Part shown: positions 40,552 to 49,039 of the stretch, piece by piece
How the letters are laid out: every line of letters starts with the position of its first letter
Numbering within the stretch: the stretch's first letter is position 1
NCBI GenBank assembly: GCA_039803545.1
Contig: JBDRYS010000004.1
Location: 1 to 64,000 of the forward strand
Origin: a candidate division WOR-3 bacterium
GTDB taxonomy: Bacteria; Hydrothermota; Hydrothermia; UBA1063
Direction: 5' to 3'
Length of the DNA: 64,000 nucleotides
Notes under the pieces: generated by a model
Seen by the model: the letters and a program-made list of their open reading frames with translations, nothing else
The model's database searches: none
Told to the model about the DNA's origin: nothing
Made by a program: the position numbers and the translations under genes

Positions 40552-40899
40552 CGATACCTCCTTGGAAGCATTATGGAGAACGGAAGGCAGAGTTTTTTAA
40601 GCTTTTAGTCTCATGACACAACCTCGATGGCTGAAATATTACTACAGAGTTTACGTAATGTCAACCCCGTATTTGTGTCAAAATTTTAGCTCAGGTACAT
40701 GAAAAAGTTTAAGGTGGCCAATAGAGTTGAAGCTAAATTGTAAAAATGTAGGGCTTTTTTGGATGTTGCTTGCATATTTTTTAAATGTGATGTGAATTTT
40801 TTCTGTGTTGCGAAGTATTCGAGGGTTTGCAACCATGAGGACAACGGGCATATTGGTCAAAACCCCCTGCTTTAGTTTTTAGATACGCGTTTTTGTCTT
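40552..40899. other. Intergenic stretch, no gene seen
   Basis: About 350 bases between divergent genes. A 60-codon minus frame at 40678-40860 lacks an SD and shows no family features, so I leave it out. Only the SD of the ATPase gene and a -10 like box before 40912 are evident. Confidence 0.45.
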
Positions 40900-40905
40900 T
40901 AAAAT
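40900..40905 (+). promoter_or_regulatory. Probable leaderless -10 box of the permease gene
   Basis: TAAAAT at 40900-40905 lies 6 nt before the ATG, with no SD. A good -35 is not evident, so the call is weaker than for the other leaderless starts. Confidence 0.35.
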
Positions 40906-40911
40906 TTTAAA

Positions 40912-42243
40912 ATGAATCTTACAGCTTTTATCTTTTTTGTTACGTACCTTCTTATCCTGGTTTTCAGAAGGTACCAGCTATTGGTAGTGTGGACAGGGGT
41001 TTTGACGCTTCTACTTTTAAGACTGGTTCCACTTAAATACGCACTATCTTCAATAAATCCAAATGTCCTGGCGATTTTTATCGCTACAAGCCTCATTACT
41101 GCGTTGCTTTATGAAGTTGGGTTTATAGACTATGTAGCCACCCATACCATTAATTTAATTGCGAGAAAGACGAAAGACCCTCTTAAGCTCAGGCTCTTTG
41201 TAATGCTTGCCCTTGTTGCCGTTGCTGGCATCATTTCAAGCTTTATGGAAAATGTTGCAACGATTATGCTTCTTTATCCTGTCGGTCTTGAAGTTAGCAG
41301 GAAACTCAAGGTTAATCCCTCTTATCTTCTGATTGGCATGTCAGTAGCTACGAACCTTGAGGGGTCTGCAACGCTAATAGGGGATTCCCCTTCCATCCTC
41401 ACTGCGCTCTTTGCTAATATGGACTTCTTTGACTTTTTCTTTTTAAAGGCAATGAAGTATAGACCTTCACTATTTTTTGCAGTCCAATTGGGATTTGCCT
41501 TTGGACTTTTTGTCTTATACCTTATTTTTAAGGGTAACCTTAAAGGAGTTAAACACAGTGAAGTCAGGGAGGTAGTTAGGGAAAAACGTCTAAGGTCACG
41601 AACACCAATCTTTATCTTTGCAGGATACGTCTTAACTTTGGTTTTTAGCTCTTTCATTGAAAATAAGCCCGCCAATTATATTGTTTATATATGCGGATTC
41701 TTCATTGTAGTGTCTGTGGTGTGGACTCTTGCGTTTTTCAACAGAAGGGTAGAAGAGGAGATAGACCTCTTAAAACATATTGATTTCCAGACCTTCTTTT
41801 TCCTGATTGCAATCTTTATTCTTGTTGGTTCTTTGAGTTACAGTGGGTTTATAAACAGCCTTGCTAATTGGTTCATCGCAATTTCAAAGCGCTTAGGTTC
41901 AAATCCGGTACTTGTTGGATATATTTTGATTGTTGCAGTTTCAATGGTTGTTTCTGCCTTTGTAGATAATATACCTTATACGATGGCTATGCTTCCCGTT
42001 GCAAAATTAATGGCGGACTCTTTGGGAGTAAACATGTATCTATTTATTTTTGGAATGCTACTTGGCACTACCATAGGCGGTAATATAACGCCTATCGGTT
42101 CCCTTTCTAACGTTACTGTACTTGGGGTACTGAAGAGAAATAATTTTGACCATAGCTTCTGGACCTTTGCTAAAATAGGCCTGCCCTTTACCCTTGTTAC
42201 CTTAGCTGTTAGTAGTGGGTTTGTTTATTTGATTTATCGGTAA
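40912..42243 (+). CDS. ArsB/NhaD-like ion permease
   Basis: A 443-aa membrane protein of the ion transporter superfamily containing ArsB, NhaD and SLC13-type carriers. It has about eleven hydrophobic helices in two repeats and the paired re-entrant motifs SFMENVATIMLLYPVGLEVSRK with NLEGSATLIGDSPSIL, and SAFVDNIPYTMAMLPVAKLMAD with GTTIGGNITPIGSLSNVTVLG. Transported ion is not readable; arsenite, Na+/H+ or anions are options. It is a single-gene unit ended by a bidirectional terminator shared with the Clp gene. Confidence 0.85.
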   Translation: MNLTAFIFFVTYLLILVFRRYQLLVVWTGVLTLLLLRLVPLKYALSSINPNVLAIFIATSLITALLYEVGFIDYVATHTINLIARKTKDPLKLRLFVMLALVAVAGIISSFMENVATIMLLYPVGLEVSRKLKVNPSYLLIGMSVATNLEGSATLIGDSPSILTALFANMDFFDFFFLKAMKYRPSLFFAVQLGFAFGLFVLYLIFKGNLKGVKHSEVREVVREKRLRSRTPIFIFAGYVLTLVFSSFIENKPANYIVYICGFFIVVSVVWTLAFFNRRVEEEIDLLKHIDFQTFFFLIAIFILVGSLSYSGFINSLANWFIAISKRLGSNPVLVGYILIVAVSMVVSAFVDNIPYTMAMLPVAKLMADSLGVNMYLFIFGMLLGTTIGGNITPIGSLSNVTVLGVLKRNNFDHSFWTFAKIGLPFTLVTLAVSSGFVYLIYR

Positions 42244-42250
42244 AAAAGAA

Positions 42251-42275
42251 GGGGCGGGAGCTACCCGCCCCTTTT
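42251..42275. terminator. Bidirectional intrinsic terminator
   Basis: GGGGCGGG (42251-42258) and CCCGCCCC (42264-42271) form an 8-bp GC stem with a 5-nt loop, followed by TTTT. On the left an A-rich run (42242-42250) gives the T-run for the opposite strand. It lies exactly between the convergent permease and Clp genes. Confidence 0.85.
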
Positions 42276-42280
42276 CGTTC

Positions 42281-45280
42281 TTAGTCTTCTTTGTCCGCTT
42301 TCTTGATTTCGAATTCGTTTCCAGCGGCGTCAATTAGTATGGTGTCGCCCTCCTTAAATTCGTTTTTCAAAAGCATACTGGAGAGCCTGTTTTCAATTTC
42401 TTTCTGTATAAGTCTCTTTAAAGGCCTTGCACCCATGGTGGCATCGAATCCCTTCCTTGCAATGAGAGCTCTGGCAGCGTCACTGAGTCTTAATTTAATA
42501 TTCCTTTCTGCCAGTCTCTTTCTAAGGTTGTCGATGAGAATATCCACGATTGAAAGTATCTGATCCCATTTTAATGGATGGAAGACCACGATTTCGTCAA
42601 TTCTGTTGAGAAATTCTGGTCTAAAGTATCTGTGTACGCTTTCAAGCACCAGTTCCTTAGCTTTATTAAAGTCTTCTTCAAACTCCTTCTCCAGTTGTTC
42701 TCTTTCTTTTTTGAGCCTTTCTAATTCCTTTTTGTAATACTCTTCATCTATGAGGTTTTCCTTCTTCTTTTCTTCGAGGGCCTGCATTTCAGAGAGGATT
42801 TTTTCATATCTTGAGTTGAACTTAGAGGAAACTTCCCTAAGGTATTCGCTTCCAATGTTGGAAGTCATTATTATTACAGTATTTCTGAAGGATACGGTTC
42901 TACCCTGAGAGTCTGTAAGGCGACCGTCATCAAATACCTGCAAGAAGAGGTCAAATACCCTTGGATGAGCCTTTTCGATTTCGTCAAGGAGAATCACAGA
43001 ATAGGGTTTTCTTCTAACTGCTTCAGTGAGTTTGCCACCCTCTTCATATCCTACATAGCCCGGAGGAGCACCTATGAGTTTCGCAATGGAGTGTTCTTCT
43101 TTGAATTCTGACATATCAAGTCTTATCAGTGCATCCTCGTTTCCAAAGAGAAATTCCGCGAGGGTTTTAGCAAGTTCTGTCTTTCCAACGCCAGTGGGTC
43201 CGAGGAAGAGGAAGGTTCCAAGAGGTCTTCTTGGATCGGATATTCCAGCTCTTGCTCTCCTTATGGACTCTGATACTGCTGCTATAGCTTCATCCTGTGC
43301 TACTACTCTTCTGTGGAGATAGCTTTCCATGTTTAACAGTTTGTCTTTTTCTTCTTCCATCATCTTGGATACAGGTATGCCTGTCCAACGAGAAATTACT
43401 TCTGCCACATCTTCCTGAGTAACGACGGGTTTTTCTGTTTCCTTTTGTTGAGACTTAGCCTTCTGGAGTTCCTTTTTCAGTTTCTTCAATTCGTCTATAA
43501 CCTTTTCCCATTCTTCTATTTTCCCTTCTTTATCTAGTTTTTCGGCCTTCTCTTCAAGTTCTTTTATTTTGGCCTCCAGAGAGTCAATCTTGCTTTTATC
43601 AGCAGTTTCAGCCTTAGATTTAATTGACTTTCTGGCACAGGCTTGGTCGAGGGCATCTATGGCTTTGTCAGGAAGATGTCTATCCTGCACGTATCTGTGA
43701 GAAAGTTTTACAGCAGCCTCTATGGCTTCGTCGGAAATTTGGACCCGATGGTGCTCTTCATATTTCGGTTTTAGACCTTTCAGAATTTGGATAGTACTCT
43801 CAATATCGGGTTCTTCAACCCAGATGGGCTGGAATCGTCTTTCAAGGGCTGGGTCTTTTTCAATGTATTTTCTATACTCTTCAGGAGTTGTCGCACCAAT
43901 AACCTGGAACTCTCCACGGGCGAGAGCAGGCTTTAGAATATTTCCTGCGTCCATTGCTCCTTCTGCTCTTCCTGCACCAACGATATTGTGGATTTCGTCA
44001 ATGAACAATATTACGTTCCCCACCTCTTTTACACCGTTTATTACATTCTTAAGCCTTTCTTCGAAGTCGCCTCTGTACCTTGTTCCTGCAAGAAGCCCAG
44101 CCATATCAAGTTGTAAAATTCTCTTGTTTTTGAGCTGTTCCGGGACCTCACCCTTTACGATTTTTTGAGCAAGCCCCTCAACAATGGCAGTTTTTCCAAC
44201 TCCTGCTTTACCTACTAAGACAGGGTTGTTTTTCTGCCTTCTGGAAAGGACTTCTATCATTTGCTCGATTTCCTGCTCCCTTCCAATAACAGGATCGAGT
44301 TTTCCTTCCTTCGCAAGTTTGGTCAAATCGACCGTGTATTTTTCAAGGTCTGGTTTTTCAATTTCACTCAATTCACTTTTAACATCCTTCATATTTTCCC
44401 TCCTAATATTTTGTAGTGATTGTAGCAGTTGTGAGAGATAAAATCCTCCCACACTGGAAGTGTTGTTTTTAAGAGCATCGATGATGCCGGAAACGGTGAT
44501 TTCGCCTTCTCTTTCCGCATCTTTGAGAATCTTTTCGAGATAAAGGGAATTTTTGACTTCTTCAGCTTTTCCAGTGATATCGTATTTAACCCTGTAAATG
44601 ATTCTGCGGGAGTCGATTCCATTGTGGTAGAGGTCTATAAGGGTGGAGAGCATTCTATCTTCCATATCTGCAAGGTCGTATATGACTTTATTTGTGGAAT
44701 CTTCATCTAAGGAATGTTGTCTGCAGACTTCGCGTACTTTATTGACAAAAGACCTTGGTACCCGGATCGTCTCTTCGCGCATTACCCAATTTCCTGTGGA
44801 TTCTGAAGGGAAGAATTCTTCAAATATGTCTGAGAATAGATCTTCAAAGAGTGAGAATGTTCTTGATCTTGTAGGTACCCATCTTCTTACCCTTACTGTA
44901 GCAAAATCCCTTTCCCTTTCGCCTTTGGCCTCTTTTTCCAGTTGGGTGGTGAGGTGATCGAGGAAGGCTTCGACTATTGATTTGCTAAATGTTGCTCCAT
45001 GTCTTTCTGTTAATTCTTCTTTTTTCGTAATAAGCGCCTCTTTGAAGGAGTCGGTAATTTTTGAGATCTGATTCTGTAGATTGGAGATAATCTTTTCGAT
45101 CTCCCTTTCGGCAGCATCAGGATTTACCTCATGTTCTAAGAGCCATTTTCTAAAGGGATTGTCTTCTTTAACTTTAAACAGCGCGAGCAGAAGGTGATCC
45201 GTGTCGACTACGAAGTCTTTCCGTTCCTCCGCTAACGCTTTTGCAAAATTTAAAATTTCTTTTACCCTTTTGTTTTCCAT
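42281..45280 (-). CDS. clpB: Clp/Hsp100 AAA+ ATPase (ClpB/ClpC-like) with enlarged N-terminal region
   Basis: A 999-aa two-ring AAA+ unfoldase. Walker A1 is GKAGVGKT (357-364) with D1 motif [14 protein letters not shown]; a coiled-coil middle domain follows ([22 protein letters not shown]); Walker A2 is [12 protein letters not shown] with [12 protein letters not shown], and D2 ends in [16 protein letters not shown] and [18 protein letters not shown]. The middle domain favours ClpB-like disaggregase, and no clear ClpP-binding loop was noted. Unusually, A1 begins about 150 residues later than in ClpB, and residues about 120-235 look like an insertion between the two halves of the Clp N-domain. 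A second coiled coil lies in D2 ([17 protein letters not shown]). SD AGGAGG is present. Confidence 0.92.
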   Translation of the reverse strand: MENKRVKEILNFAKALAEERKDFVVDTDHLLLALFKVKEDNPFRKWLLEHEVNPDAAEREIEKIISNLQNQISKITDSFKEALITKKEELTERHGATFSKSIVEAFLDHLTTQLEKEAKGERERDFATVRVRRWVPTRSRTFSLFEDLFSDIFEEFFPSESTGNWVMREETIRVPRSFVNKVREVCRQHSLDEDSTNKVIYDLADMEDRMLSTLIDLYHNGIDSRRIIYRVKYDITGKAEEVKNSLYLEKILKDAEREGEITVSGIIDALKNNTSSVGGFYLSQLLQSLQNIRRENMKDVKSELSEIEKPDLEKYTVDLTKLAKEGKLDPVIGREQEIEQMIEVLSRRQKNNPVLVGKAGVGKTAIVEGLAQKIVKGEVPEQLKNKRILQLDMAGLLAGTRYRGDFEERLKNVINGVKEVGNVILFIDEIHNIVGAGRAEGAMDAGNILKPALARGEFQVIGATTPEEYRKYIEKDPALERRFQPIWVEEPDIESTIQILKGLKPKYEEHHRVQISDEAIEAAVKLSHRYVQDRHLPDKAIDALDQACARKSIKSKAETADKSKIDSLEAKIKELEEKAEKLDKEGKIEEWEKVIDELKKLKKELQKAKSQQKETEKPVVTQEDVAEVISRWTGIPVSKMMEEEKDKLLNMESYLHRRVVAQDEAIAAVSESIRRARAGISDPRRPLGTFLFLGPTGVGKTELAKTLAEFLFGNEDALIRLDMSEFKEEHSIAKLIGAPPGYVGYEEGGKLTEAVRRKPYSVILLDEIEKAHPRVFDLFLQVFDDGRLTDSQGRTVSFRNTVIIMTSNIGSEYLREVSSKFNSRYEKILSEMQALEEKKKENLIDEEYYKKELERLKKEREQLEKEFEEDFNKAKELVLESVHRYFRPEFLNRIDEIVVFHPLKWDQILSIVDILIDNLRKRLAERNIKLRLSDAARALIARKGFDATMGARPLKRLIQKEIENRLSSMLLKNEFKEGDTILIDAAGNEFEIKKADKED

Positions 45281-45482
45281 TTCAACCTCCTACGAGTGTT
45301 TTTTGAAATTATAGTAAATTGGTATGAATTGTAAAGGGTTCATGAGTACGAATTTAGTATGATGATAGATCACTTTTGCGGGCATTTAACAATAACGGTT
45401 GGTTATAGACCCAAAGAATTTGGATTTACTTTTTAAAAGATGAGCTCGATATGCCACTAATATGACGTTTCAAACGTTCCTA

Positions 45483-45636
45483 AAGGTTATTAGTGTGACC
45501 TATGTAGAATTTACCTGTGGATAGGCTTTGGATGAGGTAGACGAAGAACGGCATAAAAAAAGAAACACGGGGCCGACGAGATTTGAACTCGCGACCTTCC
45601 CCCGTGACGGGGGACGTTCTAAACCAGGCTGAACTA
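45483..45636. repeat. Partial duplication of the tRNA-Asp/GIY-YIG region (left copy)
   Basis: This 154-bp stretch matches 45805-45958 at a constant offset of 322 bp. It contains, on the minus strand, a tRNA-Asp copy without its 5' acceptor strand and then the first 24 codons of the GIY-YIG gene (start 45554), which run into a stop. The match is near perfect except in the anticodon arm, where the tRNA stem has been replaced. Confidence 0.85.
45568..45636 (-). pseudogene. tRNA-Asp-like pseudogene
   Basis: On the minus strand the D-arm, T-arm and 3' acceptor strand (ending CGGCCCCG) are the same as in tRNA-Asp, but the 5' acceptor strand is missing: AATCTTGACA stands in its place. The anticodon arm reads TCCCC CGTCACG GGGGA, which pairs well but breaks the universal U33 rule. 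It overlaps the end of the GIY-YIG gene. It is unlikely to be charged. Confidence 0.7.
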
Positions 45637-45876
45637 TGTCAAGATTTCTTTGAGCACTTCTTCTCGCTTTAAGCGTTTAAGCTTACGCTCGAAGCCCATA
45701 GCTTCTACACGGGTTTGGAATGTTTTGAAGCCTATAAGCTTCCAGGGGCCTTTGTTTTTGGTGTACTTTGATCTACCTTCGTTATGGCGTCTAAGGCGGT
45801 CTTCAAGGTTATTAGTATGACCTATGTAGAATTTACCTGTGGATAGGCTTTGGATGAGGTAGACGAAGAACGGCAT
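45634..45876 (-). CDS. GIY-YIG domain protein (UPF0213/YhbQ-like)
   Basis: An 80-aa single-domain GIY-YIG nuclease-like protein. Conserved parts are FFVYLIQSLSTGKFYIGHTNNLEDRLRRHNEG (the first Tyr and the YIG-like YIGHT), KNKGPWKLIGFKTF and ALGFERKLKRLKREEVL with the metal-binding Glu in the AxxxExxLK-type helix (here VEAMGFERKLKRLKR). Stand-alone members are of uncertain function. Its stop codon TAG lies inside the tRNA-like pseudogene, and its first codons are duplicated on the far side of that pseudogene, so the gene may have been moved together with tRNA-Asp. Confidence 0.85.
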   Translation of the reverse strand: MPFFVYLIQSLSTGKFYIGHTNNLEDRLRRHNEGRSKYTKNKGPWKLIGFKTFQTRVEAMGFERKLKRLKREEVLKEILT

Positions 45877-45889
45877 AAAAAAAGAAACA

Positions 45890-45965
45890 CGGGGCCGACG
45901 AGATTTGAACTCGCGACCTCCGGCGTGACAGGCCGGCGTTCTAAACCAGGCTGAACTACGGCCCC
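45890..45965 (-). tRNA. tRNA-Asp (GUC)
   Basis: A 76-nt cloverleaf on the minus strand. The acceptor GGGGCCG pairs with CGGCCCC, discriminator G. The D-arm is TAGTTCAGCCTGG, the anticodon stem CCGGC/GCCGG encloses CTGTCAC with anticodon GTC, and the T-arm is GCGAGTTCAAATCTCGT. It is the intact member of the duplicated pair. It lies just upstream of the GIY-YIG gene. Confidence 0.94.
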
Positions 45966-46113
45966 GTGTTTAAGTAATATAATTATAATACACCCACTTT
46001 GGATTTTCAACTTTTGCAATTTTTTAGGAGACAGTTTATTGTGTTAATGAGTAGTAGATATGAAACCAAATTGTGGCTTTTACGTCTTTTTCCCTTTAAA
46101 ATTATTACACTAC

Positions 46114-46185
46114 TGGGGCGTCGTCCAACTGGCAGGACACAGGATTTTGGATCCTGCAATCGTGGTTCGAATCCACGCGCCCCAG
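46114..46185 (+). tRNA. tRNA-Gln (UUG)
   Basis: A 72-nt cloverleaf. The acceptor TGGGGCG (46114-46120) pairs with CGCCCCA (46178-46184), discriminator G. The anticodon stem CAGGA/TCCTG encloses TTTTGGA with anticodon TTG, and the T-arm is CGTGGTTCGAATCCACG. Encoded glutamine tRNA implies either GlnRS or the transamidation route; neither is visible in the window. Confidence 0.94.
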
Positions 46186-46343
46186 TAAATTTTTTGTCGG
46201 ATGAAATCATTTTATTGCCCCCTAAATAGCTAAAACTTTAAGATGATCTCTAATAGTTCGAATTTATAATAGTTTCATCCTCTCGTGATCGCCACCCACT
46301 ACAAGTCTGTTTCCTGGCCTAAGTGCGCGAGATAAGTAAATTG

Positions 46344-46380
46344 TTGACTATTCATTTGTTATATGTTAATATTTACATAT
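46344..46380 (+). promoter_or_regulatory. Leaderless arsR promoter with overlapping operator dyad
   Basis: -35 TTGACT (46344-46349), 17-bp spacer, -10 TAATAT (46367-46372), then 6 nt to the ATG at 46379. The inverted repeat ATATGT / ACATAT (46361-46366 and 46375-46380) straddles the -10 and the start codon and extends outward to ATTTG / CAAAT, as expected for ArsR/SmtB autorepression. Confidence 0.75.
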
Positions 46381-46786
46381 GCGCAAATATGCAGACATAT
46401 TAAAAATACTCGGTGATCCAAAGAGGCTTAAGCTGTTCACCATTCTCGTCAAAAGTGGCGAGAGGTTTTATGTTTGTGAACTTGCTGATGCTATCGAAGA
46501 TACCCATTACAATACTTCAAGAAACCTAAACGAGCTTCGGAAAGTTGGACTTGTGGAAGAGCAAAAGGTTGGGCGAGGTGTAATGTACTTCATTCCAGAA
46601 TTAACGGACCCGTTTATAAAGGCTCTAATTGATTTAGTTAAAGGCATTCCGGATGAACTTATTTCTCGGGAAGTAGAGCTTTTGAAAAAGAGAGTATCCT
46701 TCCGCGGAGAAAATCAAACGTGTGTTTTTAAAATTGATCATGATTGGAAGTCAAAAAATTTAGAGGATAAGGAGGAGAAATTATGA
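46379..46786 (+). CDS. ArsR/SmtB-family transcriptional repressor
   Basis: A 135-aa winged-helix regulator. It has ILGDPKRLKLFTILVKSGERFYVCELADAIEDTHYNTSRNLNELRKVGLVEEQKVGRGVMYFIP, the standard ArsR DNA-binding domain. A Cys in the recognition region (FYVCELAD) matches the usual ELCVCDL metal-site position with one cysteine retained, and a second Cys (QTCVFKID) lies near the C-terminus. It should repress its own operon until a metal or thiol-reactive ligand binds. The transcript appears leaderless, with an operator over the -10. It overlaps the ferredoxin gene by 4 bp. Confidence 0.9.
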   Translation: MRKYADILKILGDPKRLKLFTILVKSGERFYVCELADAIEDTHYNTSRNLNELRKVGLVEEQKVGRGVMYFIPELTDPFIKALIDLVKGIPDELISREVELLKKRVSFRGENQTCVFKIDHDWKSKNLEDKEEKL

Positions 46787-47127
46787 GCCAAGGAAGTAAG
46801 CTGGATCCTAAATTTGCTACCTGGAAAGGCGTTCCAAGGGAGGAAATTGAATGGTTTCCAACGATTGACCATGAGAAATGTGTTGGATGTGGAATGTGCG
46901 TTGTGTCTTGTGGAAGAAATGTTTTTGATTACGATCCCGTAAGAAGAAAGGCTATTGTTGCAAGACCATTAAATTGCATGGTGGGTTGTACTTCTTGTGA
47001 AGTATGGTGTATTTACGGTGCAATTTCTTTTCCTGATAAAAATATCGTTAAGGAAATCATCAGGAAAAGGCAGGTACTGGTTAGGGTGAAAAAAGAGCTT
47101 GAAGAAAAGCTTGGAAAAAATAGTTAA
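46783..47127 (+). CDS. Ferredoxin-like 4Fe-4S protein
   Basis: A 114-aa protein with a standard 4Fe-4S motif (CVGCGMCVVSC) and a second, variant cysteine group (LNCMVGCTSCEVWC). Hydrophilic ends and a helical tail (KEIIRKRQVLVRVKKELEEKL) surround them. It begins PKFATWKGVPREEIEWFPTIDHEKC, a start often seen in small ferredoxins next to ArsR regulators and DGC-domain proteins. It probably supplies electrons for a redox step in the cluster. An SD-like AAGGAGGAG precedes the ATG. Confidence 0.87.
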   Translation: MSQGSKLDPKFATWKGVPREEIEWFPTIDHEKCVGCGMCVVSCGRNVFDYDPVRRKAIVARPLNCMVGCTSCEVWCIYGAISFPDKNIVKEIIRKRQVLVRVKKELEEKLGKNS

Positions 47128-47137
47128 GGAGGGGAAA

Positions 47138-47569
47138 ATGGATGTAGAAGAAAAGAAGTGGAACCTCTTACCAGGATGCCACAAAGAGGCAGAGAATTTG
47201 GACATAATTTTCGCCTGTGATGGGGCAGCCAGTGTCGGACAAGTTGCAAACTATGTCGCCATTGATCTTACCAACAGAAACATAGGTGCGAGGATGTGCT
47301 GCACTGCAGCCATAGGGGCAGGTTCTGAGACCCACATCAATATTGCAAAACGGGCAAAGAGGGTTATCGTGATCAATGGATGCGCTTCAAGGTGCGTTTC
47401 CATAATCTTTGAGAAACTCGGGATAAAGGTTGACTTTGAATTTGTTATTCAAGATTTGGGTGTGAAGAAGATACCCACTCTGGATATTGATGATGAAGAA
47501 GCTAAAAGAATTGCGGACGAGATTGCAGAAAAGGTTGGATACGGAGATAACGGGAATTTGACCAGGTAA
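47138..47569 (+). CDS. DGC-domain putative metal-binding protein
   Basis: A protein of about 143 aa of the DGC family (COG4273-like, named for the Asp-Gly-Cys motif). Here FACDGAASVGQVANYVAIDL carries a C-D-G variant, followed by ARMCCTAAIGAGSETHINIAKRAKR and NGCASRCVSIIFEKLGIK. These conserved cysteines are thought to bind zinc or another soft metal. I choose ATG 47138 because of its SD (AAGGAGGGG); a longer frame from TTG 47099 would overlap the ferredoxin. It sits in an ArsR-led operon before a permease. Confidence 0.85.
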   Translation: MDVEEKKWNLLPGCHKEAENLDIIFACDGAASVGQVANYVAIDLTNRNIGARMCCTAAIGAGSETHINIAKRAKRVIVINGCASRCVSIIFEKLGIKVDFEFVIQDLGVKKIPTLDIDDEEAKRIADEIAEKVGYGDNGNLTR

Positions 47570-47648
47570 AAGTTAGTTTTTTATAGAAATCGAGGTGAGA
47601 AATTTATAACTAAAAAGGAGGAGGGTAAAGGAGTTTGTTTTAAAGCTT

Positions 47649-48680
47649 TTGGAAGGTGGTTTTTATGCGATAAATGATTATATTGCAAAATATACTATCA
47701 TATGCCTTGTTCCTGCCTTTTTCCTTGCAGGAGCGATGGTAACCTTTATTAATAAAAATAAGGTATTGCAATATCTGGGTTCTACATCTAAAAAGCCCTT
47801 GCGTACATCCTTGCCATTGTTGGGAGTTTCCTAATTGCGGCATGTTCCTGTACCGTGATTCCCGTCGCAAGTGGACTTTATTTTGCGGGCGCGACTATTG
47901 GCGTTTCCTTTATTATTCTTTGGGTTGCCCCAGCTTCGAACGTACTTGCCCTCGCTTACACGGGGTCTATCCTTGGAGCGAAAATGGCTGGAGTTAGGGT
48001 ACTTGCGGCTGTACTTGTGGCAGTAATAGTGGGGCTGATTATGGACCTTATCTTTGGAAGGGAAGTACGAGATTTTCCTCAGGCACCGAAGCACTTGGAA
48101 AGTGAGCCCATTGTGTCCTTTAAGCATCTGGTTTTGATGATTCTTGTGCTGTTGTCTCTCCTTATGCCTAATTACCTTGTCAGGACGGGAGCGTATATTT
48201 ACAAGGTATTAGTGTTTCTGGGATTTGCATTGGTTAGTTGTGGTTTATTCAATTTTTAGCTTGAAGCACGAAGAGGTGAAAACTTGGCTTTCAGAGACCT
48301 GGTGGTTCGTAAAAATCATATTTCCGCTCATGCTCCTTGGCGTTTTTATTGTGGGTGTAGTTGGTGTTCTGTTACCTCAAGAACTGGTCACTAAACTTGT
48401 AGGAAAAAATGATATTGTTTCCTCTTTCTTTGCCACGATGTTTGGCTCCATTTCCTATTTCGCAACGATGACAGAGGCTCCTTTTGTAGATAAATTGATG
48501 AAACTTGGAATGGCAAAAGGACCAGCCCTCGCACTTTTGCTAACGGGCCCCGGTCTTTCTCTTCCAAACTGGATTGCCATTGCAAGGGTTTTTGGGTTGA
48601 AGAAGGCCTTAGTTTATGTCCCTTTAATAGTCATACTTGGGACGATATTAGGTGTTGTTTTCGGAAATTACATTTTATAA
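47649..48680 (+). pseudogene. ArsP/SO_0444-like permease, broken by two frameshifts
   Basis: A COG0701-type permease that can be rebuilt across three frames. The first part is DYIAKYTIICLVPAFFLAGAMVTFI to about 47790. The middle has the hallmark CSCTVIPVASGLYFAGATIG and the PASNVLAL motif. The last part runs VKIIFPLMLLGVFIVGVVGV ... TEAPFVDKLMKLGMAKGPALALLLTGPGLSLPNW to 48680. Shifts occur near the A5 run 47790-47794 (-1) and near 48234-48235 (+1). Because they compensate, an unbroken gene of about 340 codons is easily imagined: either sequence errors or a decaying gene. Family members export organoarsenicals or Cu/Zn. The start is uncertain: the TTG is 15 nt after an AAAGGAG. Confidence 0.75.
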
Positions 48681-48694
48681 AAAGGAGGGAAAAG

Positions 48695-48939
48695 ATGAGA
48701 CAGATATTAATCCTTGGCTCAGGGTGTCCAAAATGTAAGGCTCTCGAAAAGGTTTTTAGAGATGCAGTAGCCCAACTTGGTGATCATTTTGAAGTGGTTC
48801 ACATTTATGATCCCAGAGAGTTCGCTAAGTATGGGGTTATAATAACCCCGGCTGCGGTTATAGCGGTAAAGTAGTGGTAGCTGGAAGGGTACCAGGGCTC
48901 TCAGAAGCGGTTGAGATTCTTAAAGCTCACATTGGTTAG
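48695..48939 (+). pseudogene. Thioredoxin-like small redox protein, one frameshift
   Basis: SD AAAGGAGGG precedes ATG 48695. The first frame gives 59 aa (MRQILILGSGCPKCKALEK ... YGVIITPAAVIAVK) ending at TAG 48872-48874. The continuation GKVVVAGRVPGLSEAVEILKAHIG to TAG 48937-48939 is in the -1 frame, and one extra G near 48865 would restore a typical family member of about 81 aa (redox-active disulfide protein 2 group, active site CPKC). These mini-thioredoxins accompany ArsR-DGC-permease clusters and probably reduce or deliver the metal or metalloid. Confidence 0.7.
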
Positions 48940-48961
48940 AGACTGATTTTTAAGTTTTCTG

Positions 48962-48994
48962 CTGGGGGGCAGGGCTTCGCCCTGCCCCCCCCAG
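48962..48994 (+). terminator. Strong GC-rich hairpin after the ArsR cluster
   Basis: A 12-bp stem (48964-48975 with 48979-48990) closes a 3-nt loop, with CT/AG pairs possible beyond. It follows the last gene of the ArsR cluster. The downstream T-run is weak (AAATTTCT), but stem strength and position make termination likely. Confidence 0.65.
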
Positions 48995-49004
48995 AAATTT
49001 CTCA

Positions 49005-49033
49005 TTGTAAATACTCAGATCTTTCTTTAAAAT
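49005..49033 (+). promoter_or_regulatory. Leaderless promoter of the amidase operon
   Basis: -35 TTGTAA (49005-49010), 17-bp spacer, -10 TAAAAT (49028-49033), then 6 nt to the GTG at 49040. No SD. Confidence 0.6.
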
Positions 49034-49039
49034 ATAGCA

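Noticed and set aside
40678-40860. 60-codon minus ORF between the ABC ATPase and the permease
   Set aside because: No SD, no hydrophobic or domain pattern, and a composition like the surrounding spacer.
45568-45636. Possible UGA-reading (suppressor or selenocysteine) tRNA in the duplicated copy
   Set aside because: By position its anticodon would be TCA, but U33 is lost, the 5' acceptor strand is missing and the fold is not that of tRNA-Sec. A pseudogene is the better reading.
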